Below the pieces are notes generated by a model that saw nothing but the letters and a program-made list of their open reading frames with translations, did not search any database and was not told the DNA's origin. A DNA stretch of 64,000 nt from Diploptera punctata (Eukaryota > Arthropoda > Insecta > Blattodea > Blaberidae). The stretch covers positions 1 through 64,000 of the forward strand of contig JASPKZ010007425.1 of NCBI GenBank assembly GCA_030220185.1, given 5' to 3'. The translations under genes were made by a program, and so were the position numbers. Shown in pieces: positions 10,512-21,156 of the stretch (positions are counted from its first letter, which is position 1; the number at the start of each line of letters is the position of its first letter).

Positions 10512-11282
10512 GAATAGTCATGTTTCTAGTGTTGAGAGTTTTATCTTAATTAGATTTGGTGTTTTATTTTGCATGTTGTTAAAAATATGTGTAAAAAAGT
10601 ATATTTATTTTAACTAAATGGATTTCATAGAAGTGGAAGAGTAGGTGGTACAGCAATAATGCCAACTTTTATCATAAACATATGGTATTTACTATTAACT
10701 TGGTTTTTGGTCTTCCGGTTTCGTTCAGCAAATTAAGACTATAATATAGTATAATTACAAGTAAGACTTCTGATTGTTTTTTGTCTTGGTTTCACATACA
10801 ACAGTTGCATAATATTAATGAGAAGTTAGACTTTTGTTTTTTGTCTTAGTTTCACACAGAAACAATTGAATAATATACACTATCTGTGTTGCAACCTTAA
10901 CTTTTAGTGGATTAAAATCATTGTCCCAGCAATTACCAGTACCTCAGAGCAGTAGGTTGTATGTATGGTTCATATACTAGATTTAATATAAATCTGGAAC
11001 AACCCCATTTACTTTAAGGAAGCCATTTGAATACCTTTTAACGATCTGTTGTTTGATCTCGTAAATATATAATTTCCATATAATTTCGTTATTTAACTTT
11101 ACAGCAAGGTTCAATGGTTAGGCAATTACATATCAGATATGTGTTTATATTTTGGTAAGTTAATGATAGAGACTTAAATTCAGTTTTTGAGCCATTAAAT
11201 TTCATTCCGTTTTAATTGCATCGCGGTGCTAGTTAGGTGAGTGCTACACTCAGAACCATTTCTGTTGCATTTAGCTTTTCTT
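10471..11282. other. Unassigned, with (AAT)n at 10478-10511
   Basis: Contains two similar stretches near 10755 and 10825 (CTTTTGTTTTTTGTCTTRGT context), a small local duplication of about 70 bp. No gene seen. Confidence 0.45.
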
Positions 11283-11340
11283 TTAGGAGTTTAGACCATA
11301 AACAATCTCATCTGCATATAATAGGCAATTGACACCATTA
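11283..11340 (-). pseudogene. Tiny LINE RT catalytic-motif remnant
   Basis: Minus strand reads GVNCLLYADEIVYGLNS, matching the RT motif C (LLYADD-V-L) with the second catalytic Asp changed to Glu. It abuts (ATT)n at 11341-11411. Confidence 0.55.
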
Positions 11341-11371
11341 TTATTATTTTTAATATTATTATTATTATTAC

Positions 11372-11411
<40 letters not shown>
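11341..11411. repeat. (ATT)n microsatellite
   Basis: Nearly pure trinucleotide run with a few interruptions. Confidence 0.95.
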
Positions 11412-11981
11412 GTAATACGTAATGAGATGCGAAGTACAAAGATAGTCGTTAACTGGTATTCTATAGTTACTTGTAAACAAGGAGTTACCTAATGTGAGGA
11501 AAACTTTGTTTAATCTAAGCCCAATATATTATTGGACCATATGCAATTATGTTACACTGTAATATTTATTGTGATTATAATAAATATAGAATTAATATAG
11601 ATTGTAGATTTAGATATGAGGACAATATTCTGTAGGCATTATTAGATATACAAATGTGTATATTCAGTAATCTTTAATAATTAAGCTGTTAGTAAAGCTA
11701 AAGTTAAGCCTGATAAGACTTTTTAACAACCCAATTCATTTAATTAAATTTATTAAGTGATATATTCACTCATCTTACAATATAATTATTTCCGATTACT
11801 GACGCTGTAATATATTATTTTTTAAAATATTAATGTATGAATTAGTGTGTATTTGTGTTTACCAGTAGCGATTAAGTAGTAAACGGCTCATTATTAAAAA
11901 ACTTAGATGAAGAATCTCCAGTCCAGTAAAACAGACCTTATAAGGGGGGGGGTAAGGGAAGAAGAGTGAGGTAGAGAGACG
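11412..11981. other. Unassigned AT-rich DNA
   Basis: No gene or repeat family recognised. A G9 run lies at about 11944. Confidence 0.5.
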
Positions 11982-11991
11982 TACCTACTAT

Positions 11992-12291
11992 CCATCCATA
12001 GTAATTCTGCCCGTAGCATTTACATGCTATGCTTGCAGCTTTACTTGGGAATTGTATGTCTGGTAGCTTCCCGTTGCTTTCCACACCGGTGAAGGATGAT
12101 GATGATGATGATAATAAGGATGATGTTGATGGCCATATGATTTCGGGGACCGTTTAGGCCTTAACGTGTTCCTGACGTTTGCCTTACAGGTGAGGAAAAA
12201 CCCCGATAAAAACCTCACCCTGACCGGGGTTCAAACCCGGGCCCGCTGCGTGACAAGGCAGCACACTACCTCGAGAACACAGCGGTGGACT
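11992..12291 (-). mobile_element. SINE-A copy 1 (tRNA-derived), 10-bp TSD
   Basis: On the minus strand: GTCCACCGCTGTG head, A-box-like GAGGTAGTGTGCTG, B box GGTTTGAACCC (degenerate), body with GGTGAGGTTTTTATCGGGG, an internal (ATC)n stretch, CACCGGTGTGGAAAGCAACG, and a tail CTATGGATGGATA. Flanked by TACCTACTAT at 11982-11991 and 12292-12301. The tRNA part resembles tRNA-Asp(GTC). The segment with CTTCGGGCAG present in other copies is missing here. Confidence 0.9.
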
Positions 12292-12492
12292 TACCTACTA
12301 TTTACCACAATTATTTTATTGTATATATGTATGTATGTATATATATATATATGAATAATTCTCTTTAAATCAATCAAATCTCATAATTGAACCATCCTTT
12401 TAGAACACACTTGTAAGAAAAGTAGAACTTTGTCTAGGATATATTTCCCCTAAATTCGGCAGATCCAATTTATAATTTAATTTCCGAGATGT

Positions 12493-12600
12493 CGGGTCCG
12501 TAGTATAGTGATAACCATGAATGCCTCTGGTTCCGAAGTTCGGGGGATCAGATTCGGTCGGGATCGACGAATCTTTTTATATATTGAAAACCTTAAGTCG
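12493..12600 (+). mobile_element. tRNA-like SINE head (SINE-C-like)
   Basis: GTCCGTAGTATAGTGATAAC is A-box-like, followed by TGCCTCTGGTTCCGAAG and a B-box-like GGGGGATCAGATTCGG. The TGCCTCTGGT-CCGA motif is shared with the SINE at 55946. No body or tail could be delimited. Confidence 0.55.
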
Positions 12601-13430
12601 AACTTCCTTCAGATAGGAAGTAAAATTGTATGTTATTATCACATATTTATACTCGTGGAACAACGTAAAATCTGACAAAGACGCCTCTGTGTGGTCTTGT
12701 TAAAATATTCCAGCCTCCTTTCCGCATTTATAATCAATGATATAAGTAATTTCTACAGAACTGAGATCTTGTACATTCACACAAATCTGCCTATTCAACA
12801 ACTTCACCAGACAAGAGCAAGTCTTTTGTCAATCAATATAAATATCTGAACAATACATTTAAGTAGTTATTCTAAGAAATTTATTGAAGATTTTATTCAC
12901 TTGCTCCATTCACAAACATAATGAATAGAGGCAGTTATCGAGGTTCCTCTAAACAAAGACACTTGAAGGAAACACCTGTATTTATCAGAGGAAACAACAT
13001 CTTATTGCATTATGTTGGTAACGCAGATTAATATTGAATCTACAACTTTGTGTAAGATTCAAGTATATTTACACAGAAATAAAATACACAAATATTAATC
13101 AGACAAAATATTTTATAAAATTAGTTTAAATGAGCTCCTTGTGTTGATACATACGGCACTGTCTGTAAAAAGTCAAATTGCATGATCAAACCTATATGGC
13201 GTGTGAAAATTATAATACATAGAACCCATGGTATGAAGAGTAAGTTATTATAATTTCACAATGAGTTTGCTTCCTTGAACTCAACAGTAACTACCGTGTC
13301 GAACTCATAAATAGAGGGTCGTTATAGAACCGAAATATAAGAGTATTAGAGTCACCGAGCAGAACGCCCTTGTCTATGATCAACAATTTTAAAATTCATA
13401 TTACAGCACCGTTGAGGTTATGTAGTATGA
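12601..13430. other. Unassigned AT-rich DNA
   Basis: No gene, RNA or repeat signal recognised. Confidence 0.5.
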
Positions 13431-13678
13431 TGTTAAATAAAAATTTGTACCTGGTAGGTCAGTCGTCCTAAACTAAATTATTAAATAGTTCCAATATGGA
13501 GGCCTTTCAAACTCACTGTTTCATCTTCTGCATTTTAACGTACTGATGTTGTTGTACAGGTTGTAACAGTTAAAGTGCAGAAGATGAAACAGTGATTTTG
13601 AAAGGCCTCCACATTGGAATTATTTAATAATTTAGTTGAGGACAACTGACGTACCAGGTACCAATTTTATATTTAACA
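13431..13678. repeat. Palindromic element with about 109-bp arms
   Basis: 13431-13539 and 13569-13678 are inverted repeats (TGTTAAAT tips, shared CTAAATTATTAAATA and GGAGGCCTTTCAAA) around a 29-bp loop. Each arm contains GCAGAAGATG-AAACAGTGA-TTTTGAAAGGCC, a layout similar to Penelope-element 3' ends (GA-GATG, short hairpin, GAAA). No ORF; a fold-back MITE or a head-to-head pair of retroelement ends. Confidence 0.85.
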
Positions 13679-14738
13679 CATTGTCTAAGAGTCACTATGT
13701 TAAAAGTAGTGGTAAATGGGCGCAGTCAAAACTAAGAACAATGTTTGAACGGGAATGAATGATTTGCCTAAGTTGAAGATGGATTTTTGTGGGCACTTTC
13801 CATTTAGATATGTGAGTATGGAAGCGTGGATCGATGAGAATCCGTCACATCAAATGTTCAGCAGTGGATCAAGATCTGAGACGACACCACGGGATCACAG
13901 CTATCTCTTCGCACATTTGTGACGGATCGTTCACCTTAATCGCAATGCTGGAGCACAGTAACGGGTGTAACACTTTCTACTTCCACTGCTCGGTCTCCGC
14001 TTCGCAGAGGGAAGGTTGCACGGACTCATTTGAGGCGGATTCCCTAGACCCTAGATCATCGACGTTTAATGCTGTAATGGATTCGCGACCACACAGAGTG
14101 ACGTGGTGTTTCCCGAATAATCCTACTTAAACGTGAGTAAATGATGGCCTTATACGAATGAGATATTTAGTGGTGAGTTGTATCATCCTGACTACATTGT
14201 GCAGTGTCGTAATGGCCGAACGCCAGGCATGGTGGTTTAGGGCATGGTTGCTACATATTGAAAGAAGTTATAACGTACCTTCAGTGCACTCTCAACGGGA
14301 CATTCTAGTAATACAATGTCCTATCACTTGTTTCCAGAAATATGCAATCTCTCTCCAAAGAATAGCATCTTCAATTTCTTCAGTGGCCTGCTCCATCGCC
14401 AGACACGTCGCCTATTCAACATGTATGCTTTATGGTTATTTGACAAGGACTACATCAGCAATCTCCAACTGCAAACAAGCAGCCTGATAGGCCATTCAGC
14501 AGAAGCGCTTAGAGAGAGTGCCACGACGTCTAGCAGCTCTCATCGCAGTTCATACAGATTTCACATAATACATACGTATGTATCCATGTGTATTGGTCTG
14601 AAACATAAATCAATTATGTACTTCAATATAAGTAATATGTGAAATAAAATTGAATCTGATCTTAAGATTCCTTCACAGTGTTGCATTTTCACAGAGAGTA
14701 TATCATAAATTAATAATTTACTGGCCTACATTATAATC
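13679..14738. other. Unassigned; GC-richer open stretch 13834-14642
   Basis: Three overlapping plus-strand open frames (13834-14130, 14158-14487, 14316-14642) lie in a slightly GC-richer block. One contains AERQAWWFRAWLLHIERSYN, which faintly resembles the 'R-WL--R---G-Y--L' start of Harbinger-type nucleases, but the rest does not follow that family. Treated as a possible very old transposase relic, not a gene. Confidence 0.3.
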
Positions 14739-15306
14739 TTAAGGGGACATGTAGGCAGAAATTCACTTATATCATTAATGGCCTGTCATAGTTACACTTT
14801 TTGTCATAGAGGGATGAAATGTTGTACATACATTTATCACTGCGTCTTATAACAATGTGCTTTGTTACAATTACTTTGGCACATTAATTTTGTGGATGAA
14901 TTCCCTTTTATTTTTAATATATTGTGATGACTATGTACCTTTTTCTCAGTATCCCTTTGAAGAAAATGCATGCAGATTTGCTCATATATATTATATGAAT
15001 AACAATACAGTTTGGTGCAAACAAACTTTTTTTTATCTTTCTTCATTGATTTTTAAATACATTTTCAATGAGAAAAATCATTTTTGCTTCAAAACAATAC
15101 TTTTCAAAAGGCAAAATCCAAAACAAATAGCTCTAAACCAAAATCCCTGCACCACAATAATCACCATGGTAGCATAAAACTGTGCACCAAATTTAATGAG
15201 ATATATCTACTAGTTTCTGAGAAATAGGTACATAAAATCTGAAAATTAATAGACTGAGAAAACGAGATAAGAAAATGAAATTTGTAGTTTTATGGGCACA
15301 ACGTAC

Positions 15307-15726
15307 TTAAAATCCCCAATAACTAGTCTTCATCCTCTTTCTGATCTTCAGCAGTCCTTTTCTTCCTCTGTTCCTCAATCTGACCTGCTGGGCTAATTTT
15401 TCAGTCCTAACTTCAGCGAAGGTGATGCGTTGTCTGTTGACCTGTCCCAAAATTTACCTCATAAACACTCCTGGAGGGAATCCTAGCTTCTCAAGGACCT
15501 GAAGTCTTGCTATATTTCCATCATTAAATACAGTTGTAGCATAAAATGTTGCTATTCGAACAACTGGATTAGACACATATGTTGTCTTTGGGCATCTCTC
15601 CCAAATGAGAGAATTGAAACACTCATTTAGATTCTGAGTTTTACCATGTAGGTATTTTCTCAGCAGTTCTGGATCACAAAGTGATAAATTGATTTGATTG
15701 TCAGCATTACATCTTCTGGAAGGCTA
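15307..15726 (-). pseudogene. Transposase C-terminal remnant ('mutator-like transposase domain' type)
   Basis: The minus-strand frame reads CNADNQINLSLCDPELLRKY, LHGKTQNLNECFNSLIWERC, PKTTYVSNPVVRIATFYATT, VFNDGNIARLQVLEKLGFPP, then one in-frame stop after GVFMR, then a basic tail ending MKTSYWGF. The block 'CLHGKTQN-NE--N--IW-RCPK' is a hallmark I associate with arthropod proteins annotated as carrying a mutator-like transposase domain. It would perform DNA cleavage and joining at the TTAA-flanked ends. The upstream part (15730-16600) is too decayed to read. The internal stop shows it is inactive. Confidence 0.65.
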
Positions 15727-16627
15727 TTCTTTAGGACTTATTTTTCTCCAGTTTGTTATTTTATTTTATACTTATACCATGTTTCAGAGCAAAGACCATG
15801 TTGAAGGTTCATCTGTTGGTGAGTAATGAAACCAAGTGCCCACACAACTTATTTCATAGACTGAAGGTTATTCATATTGCATCTAATAGCATTACCATAG
15901 TAATTCTGCAAACTGTCAACTCTTCCCTTGATCAGTCTCGTTTTCCCCCAATTGGCTTTCAATATTTCAGAAGTTTGCCCTTATTTTGTTCTACAAGTCT
16001 TCACAGTCTTCCACCCATTCACTTTTTAATATGACCAATATAAAATGAGCACTGACAAGCACACGTTACTGCCTCAGACAGTAATGTAAATTCTATATCC
16101 ACTGTTTATTTCATCAGCACTCCTTTGTATATATGTACCTGAACCAATTTTACTCTTAGAAGCACTTGTAGGTATCTGTGACTGACCAACTCTAATCTCT
16201 CCTGTACTGTTATGTTTGCATTGAGAAATTCAGACTTTTTAATTTTTATGAATATTCTTTCAGACCTTCCCATTATTAATATAAATATTTACAGAGTAAT
16301 GAAAGATCTAAATATACTTCACAGAGTTTCAAAATAGTAAAACCTCACACTAACAACAAAATAAATGTGTACTAACCATGTGCTACCATAAATATAAACA
16401 ACAGCCTTCTGCATAAGGTCTGATGTGTCTTAGATTTCTGCCTGTTCATAAATTACAAAATAGTGCCTTCTAGATAATGTACACTTACATGCCTGCAAAA
16501 TAAGCAGTAAATATAACACAGTACCAAACATGACAGCAAGCAGGAAAATAAGGGGGAGTGGCAGATGGCCGCACCTTGTAAATTATTGTTTTAAAAGCAT
16601 AAGCAATTTGAATTGTGTTATGAAACT

Positions 16628-17969
16628 GATTGCAACAACTACAGGGGCATCTCATTACTTTCAACTTCGTACAAAATTCTAACAAATATATTAGTAAGCA
16701 GACTTACTCCCTATATTGATGACATTCTAGGAGATCATCAATGTGCATTTAGAAGAAACAGGTCTACAACAGATCAGATTTTCAGTATAAGACAGATTTT
16801 AGAGAAGAAATGGGAATATAATGGTACTGTACATCAACTATATGTAGACTTCAAAAAAGCATATGATTCAATTAAGAGGGAGAAGTTATATAGTATCCTG
16901 CTGGAGTTCGGAATTCCTAAAAAGTTGGTTAGACTTATACGAATGTGTCTAAATGGCTCAAAGAGTAGGGTGCGGGTAGGCAAACAGTTTTCAGACACTT
17001 TTGAAATCCAGAATGGGTTGAAGCAAGGAGATGCACTATCTCCTCTACTATTTAATTTTGTACTAGAGCATGCCATTAAATCTTTAGAGAATGAGGAAGG
17101 CTTACAACTGAATGGTATTAATAAGCTGTTAGTTTATGCTGATGATGTAGTACTACTGGCCGATAGCGAGGAGATACTAAAGGCCAACACGCACACACTA
17201 TTGAGTAACACTAAGAAATTAGGACTGGAAGTAAATATCACTAAAACTAAATATATGGTCACACGTAGAAATTCAGTATATAATGGAAATGGACAGCTAA
17301 TGACAAATGAGGGAAATTTTGAGGAAGTGGCTGAATTCAAATACCTAGGAACAATAATCACAATAGGAATGAGATGCACAAAGAAATTAAACATAGGCTC
17401 AATTCTGGAAATGCATGCTATTATGCATTGCAGAGACTTTTGATGTCCCAACTCCTTTCAAAAAACGTTAAGCTGAAGATATATAAAACTATTATTCTAC
17501 CAGTTATATTATATGGGTGCGAAACATGGACTCTTACTTTAAGGGAGGAAAGGAGATTACGAGTATTTGAGAATAAAGTTCTTAGGAAAATTTTTGGACC
17601 AAAGAGAGATGAACAGACAGGTGAATGGAGAAGACTACATAACAATGAACTACATGGTCTTTATAGGAAGCCAGATATAATAAGAACAGTTAAGTCTCGT
17701 AGACTGCGATGGGCAGGACATGTTGCACGTATGGGGAATGAAAGACGTGCATGGAAGCTTCTTGTAGGAAAGCCAGAGGGAAAACGCCCAGTTGGTAGGC
17801 CAAGAATGAGGTGGGAGAACAACATTAACTATGATTTGAGGGAAGTAGATTATACAGGGAATGATTGGAAAGCATTAGCTCAGGATAGGGATGTATGGAG
17901 AGCTTATGTCCGCGCGGCCATGAACCTTCGGGTTCGATAGTGCCAGTGAGTAAGTAAGTAAGTAAGTAA
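16628..17969 (+). mobile_element. RTE-type LINE, 5'-truncated, 11-bp TSD
   Basis: Begins inside the RT coding region (CNNYRGISLLSTSYK), ends with GGTTCGATAGTGCCAGTGAG and (AGTA)n. Target duplication GTTATGAAACT at 16617-16627 and 17970-17980. Simple-repeat tails are typical of RTE-clade elements. It is inserted in the TTAA transposon and is therefore younger than it. Confidence 0.92.
16631..17940 (+). pseudogene. RTE-type reverse transcriptase, frameshifted
   Basis: Encodes the RNA-directed DNA polymerase that copies the element at a nicked chromosomal target. The frame runs to 17443 with RT motifs in order: NYRGISLL, HQCAFRRNRSTTDQI, motif A YVDFKKAYDSI, motif B GLKQGDALSPLLFN, motif C LVYADDVVLLADS (YADD at 17135-17146, intact), then FKYLGTIIT. 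Near 17360 one A is missing relative to the copy at 31258, so the C-terminal part continues in another frame (17374-17940): LLMSQLLSKNVKLKIYKTII, YGCETWTL, LRWAGHVARMGNERRAWKLL, RPRMRWENNINYDLREVDYT and a final AMNLRVR. The 5' half (endonuclease domain) is absent because of 5' truncation. Catalytic residues are present, but the frameshift and truncation make it inactive. Confidence 0.9.
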
Positions 17970-18074
17970 GTTATGAAACTTGGAGAAATTATAGTTGAAT
18001 GGTTAAACTATCAAATGCTGGCATTAAAAAAATCAGATTTTTTTTTAGGATTTTCTGCCTACATGTCCCCTTAA

Positions 18075-19294
18075 CCACACGATATCTTTTACAAGGTGTA
18101 CCTATATTTAAAATACAGACTGATAGAACTTATAAGGTAACGGGGAAGGGTATGTTTTGCATAGGAAATCATATCCGGAAATGCAATTACCATCAAAGCT
18201 TTGAAATCTCCACTTCAGCTGTTGATGCACATTACTCTTTTTCGTATGTTCTGTCTACTGACAAGACAGGTTTGATTTGGCAGCCATCGACTTCACTACG
18301 AACTCAGTTTCTACTCACTATCTTCTGGTGCACACCAATTTGTCTATTGTGGTGTCGTAAATCTGGCTTCTTCATGTGACTTGACAGTAAAGTCGAGCTA
18401 ACGTACAGGCCAAGCAATTGAACCTTCACTGCATTTCCACTTTTCTCAAATGGTTGATCCAGTTGACCTCTCATTTCTAAAGTTCATGAGATAATTGATT
18501 AAAACCACAAATCTTAATGAAATTTCAGCGCCACAACTCCCAATAGAAATCGTGTAAAATGAATATAAAAAAACCTTACCCGTGATATTAGGTGGAAAAA
18601 TGTATGGCTCAACAACGCGTCCATTCTAAAACTGCCGCATATCGATACCATACGGTCGCTAGTAGCTCTGGGTGCGTTGCTTTTAGCGAGGAAATGGTTC
18701 ATTGTTAATATTAATTGCTATCCAAAACGTAAACGTTTTGGTGTCCACTGCAAGACTTCAAATATTGCATTAGGAATTTAGATGAATCCTGTAAAATTAT
18801 TTATTTACTAATATTTTATTTAATTGATACATTTAAAATAGCACCATCCAGAGTGAATATTATACAGAAAAACCGTGAAAGAATAAAAACTAACTTGTTC
18901 TTACACAAGTAAAAATAACTACGTATAATGTATCAATATTTAAAAGAGAAAACAAATTAACCACCCTTGAGATTATTGTTGAGCTTAAATATTACAAACG
19001 TAACAAAAATCATAACCGGAATATAAAAAATTTTGAGTAAATAGAGATACTGAAATAAACAAACCTTTTGAACGAGAACACACCCTACCAGATCAACTCA
19101 TTATAGAACATGCTCGTTAAATGCAATCAGTACCATATACAACAGCTTTGAAAACGGGACCTGTTTCGAAAAACCTAGCTAATTATTCTAGACAATTTGA
19201 ATTTCTTGAGGACGACCGCCATCACAGGTACAATTTGTGTTTTAAATATTTACTTTGAACAAATTAAGTTGTACTGTTTTGTTTTTCATTTACA

Positions 19295-19333
<39 letters not shown>

Positions 19334-19554
19334 TCAGAGTTATAACGTTTTGAACTTTTGCGAAATAAAATATTTCCTGTATAATGAATGGGTGAACGTT
19401 TGCTTTACATCTTTGAAAAACGTCTTAATTTCATTTAGGAACGGTCACCCCAAATCAATATTATTTTCACAATATTTCTAAAATTCCTATTAAATCTACT
19501 CGATTAATGTATTGCGTGGTATTGGTGTATAATGATTTATAGTGCTCATCTCAT
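18075..19554. other. Unassigned AT-rich DNA with (TA)n at 19295-19334
   Basis: Open frame 17999-18379 crosses the transposon end and is not coding. No gene or repeat recognised in the rest. Confidence 0.5.
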
Positions 19555-20690
19555 TACATTTAGTTGTAGAGGACATAAGAGACTCAATGGACAAAAGCAA
19601 ACTCACCGCAATAGTCCTACTCGACTACAGCAAAGCCTTTGACACAGTAGATATAGACGTAATGCTAGCGAGACTTAAGAAACTACATCTGTCGGAAAAC
19701 TGCCTTGATTGGTTTAGATCTTACCTCACTAATCGTAAGCAATCAGTTTCTGTTAATAATCGCGTATCTTCCTGGCGCTTAGTGAGGAAAGGGGTACCTC
19801 AAGGCGGCGTTCTTGCTCCTCTTCTCTTCTCAATTTATGTTAATGACGTGAAAAAAAACTACAAAACTGCAAGAAACATCTTTACGCCGACGACTTACAG
19901 ATTTACACACACTTTGGGTCTGACGAAATTAATGAATACATTGACAAAGTAAACACTGACCTCAGACTTATATCTTTAGGTCCAAACAATATGGGCTAAA
20001 ACAAAATGTAAACAAAACGAACGCAATAATTATCGGACATCCAAGACTATTACACTCCATAAACAATGGCAATATGTCGGCTGTCATATTAGATAACGAA
20101 CAAATTCCTTATACCGACGTCGTTAAAAACTTGGGACTTCACTTAGATTCTAATCTAAATTGGCATGCCCAAGTAAAACAAACATCTAAAAAGATCTTCT
20201 CCATAATGCATTCCCTAAAGCGTCTCAAAAATTTTCTTCCTACAGATCTTAAAATAATTTTAATTCAAACCTTAGTGATGCCGCATTTTGACTATTGTGA
20301 CGTTCTACTGACATAAGTGACGGATTGTCGGACAAACTGCAGCGTGTCCATAATATGTGTATCAGATTCATATTTAATGTTCGAAAATACGATCACATTT
20401 CTCCATTATTCCACGAATTGTCATGGCTACATCTAAAAGAGAGAAGAAAATCGCACTATCTAATTCTTTTATTCAAGATCCTACATTCTTCGATTCCCAA
20501 TTATTTGTCATCTCGTTTCCAGTATCTATCCTCAAACCATATCTTAAACACAAGATCACAACATAGTCTCTTGCTTAATATACCGCAACATAAGACATCA
20601 CATCACTCCATGCCATATTCTATCTTCACTTCTCGCAACTGTAATTCCCTACCACAAGAAATAAGGGGCTGCTAGACATTGGCATATTTT
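19555..20690 (+). pseudogene. CR1-type reverse transcriptase with at least three frame breaks
   Basis: Reads VVEDIRDSMDKSKLTAIVLL, motif A DYSKAFDTVD, RSYLTNRKQSVSVN and motif B GVPQGGVLAPLLFSIYVND. A frameshift follows at the A8 run near 19852, after which motif C LYADDLQIY (YADD at 19883-19894) is in another frame. 19990-20313 gives NVNKTNAIIIGH, LGLHLDSNLNWHAQVKQTSK and MPHFDYCDVLLT up to a TAA. After a further break, 20325-20675 gives LSDKLQRVHNMCIRFIFNVR and SWLHLKERRKSHYLILLFKI. Order and spacing match the RT and C-terminal region of CR1-like elements. Catalytic residues survive, but the gene is dead. Confidence 0.88.
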
Positions 20691-20802
20691 AAAAGAAATA
20701 TAAATTTATATTTGCTCCAACCTCGACGTCATCATTACCCAGTGTAAGGTATATATATTATTGGTGTTTCTCCATATATTTATTAATATTTACACTTATT
20801 AT

Positions 20803-20849
<47 letters not shown>

Positions 20850-21048
20850 TATTATTATTATCGTATCATTATTGTTATTACCCTATAAAATGTTGTTTAT
20901 ACATGACATTTACATTGCTACATTTATTGTATCTTTAACTGTTTATGATTAGTATAGTGTATATCTATATTTGTCGAATATTTATTTGTATTTGTGCTGG
21001 TTGAGTGGAAGAGAGGGCCTTATGGCCTTAACTCTGCCAGAATAAATA

Positions 21049-21095
<47 letters not shown>
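19555..21095 (+). mobile_element. CR1/Daphne-type LINE, 5'-truncated, with 3' UTR
   Basis: RT coding remains (19555-20690) are followed by (ATT)n at 20803-20850, a 3' UTR with GGCCTTATGGCCTTAACTCT and AATAAATAAAG, and a terminal (ATT)n at 21050-21095. A trinucleotide 3' tail and this 3' UTR style are characteristic of CR1/L2-like elements of arthropods. The first (ATT)n run may be an internal expansion. Confidence 0.85.
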
Positions 21096-21096
<1 letters not shown>

Positions 21097-21156
21097 CTAT
21101 AATTACTAGTGAATGGAACCAAGAGCTTGTTTTTATTTACTGGGAATACATAATGT

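Larger units (their letters stand above)
14739..18074. mobile_element. TTAA-flanked DNA transposon interrupted by an RTE LINE
   Basis: TIR GGGGACATGTAGGCAGAAA at 14743-14761 is repeated inverted at 18052-18070, each bordered by TTAA (14739-14742, 18071-18074). TTAA target duplication is typical of piggyBac and Kolobok superfamilies. The minus strand carries a transposase remnant (15307-15726). A LINE (16628-17969) with its target duplication sits near the right end; without it the element would be about 2 kb. Assignment to a superfamily is uncertain. Confidence 0.75.

Noticed and set aside
10174..10617. 147-codon plus-strand open frame
   Set aside because: It reads through two (AAT)n runs and the antisense of a LINE fragment whose minus-strand reading is clearly the real coding sense.
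13834..14642. Harbinger nuclease pseudogene
   Set aside because: Only one short stretch (WWFRAWLLHIERSY) resembles that family; the following regions do not, so no family was assigned.
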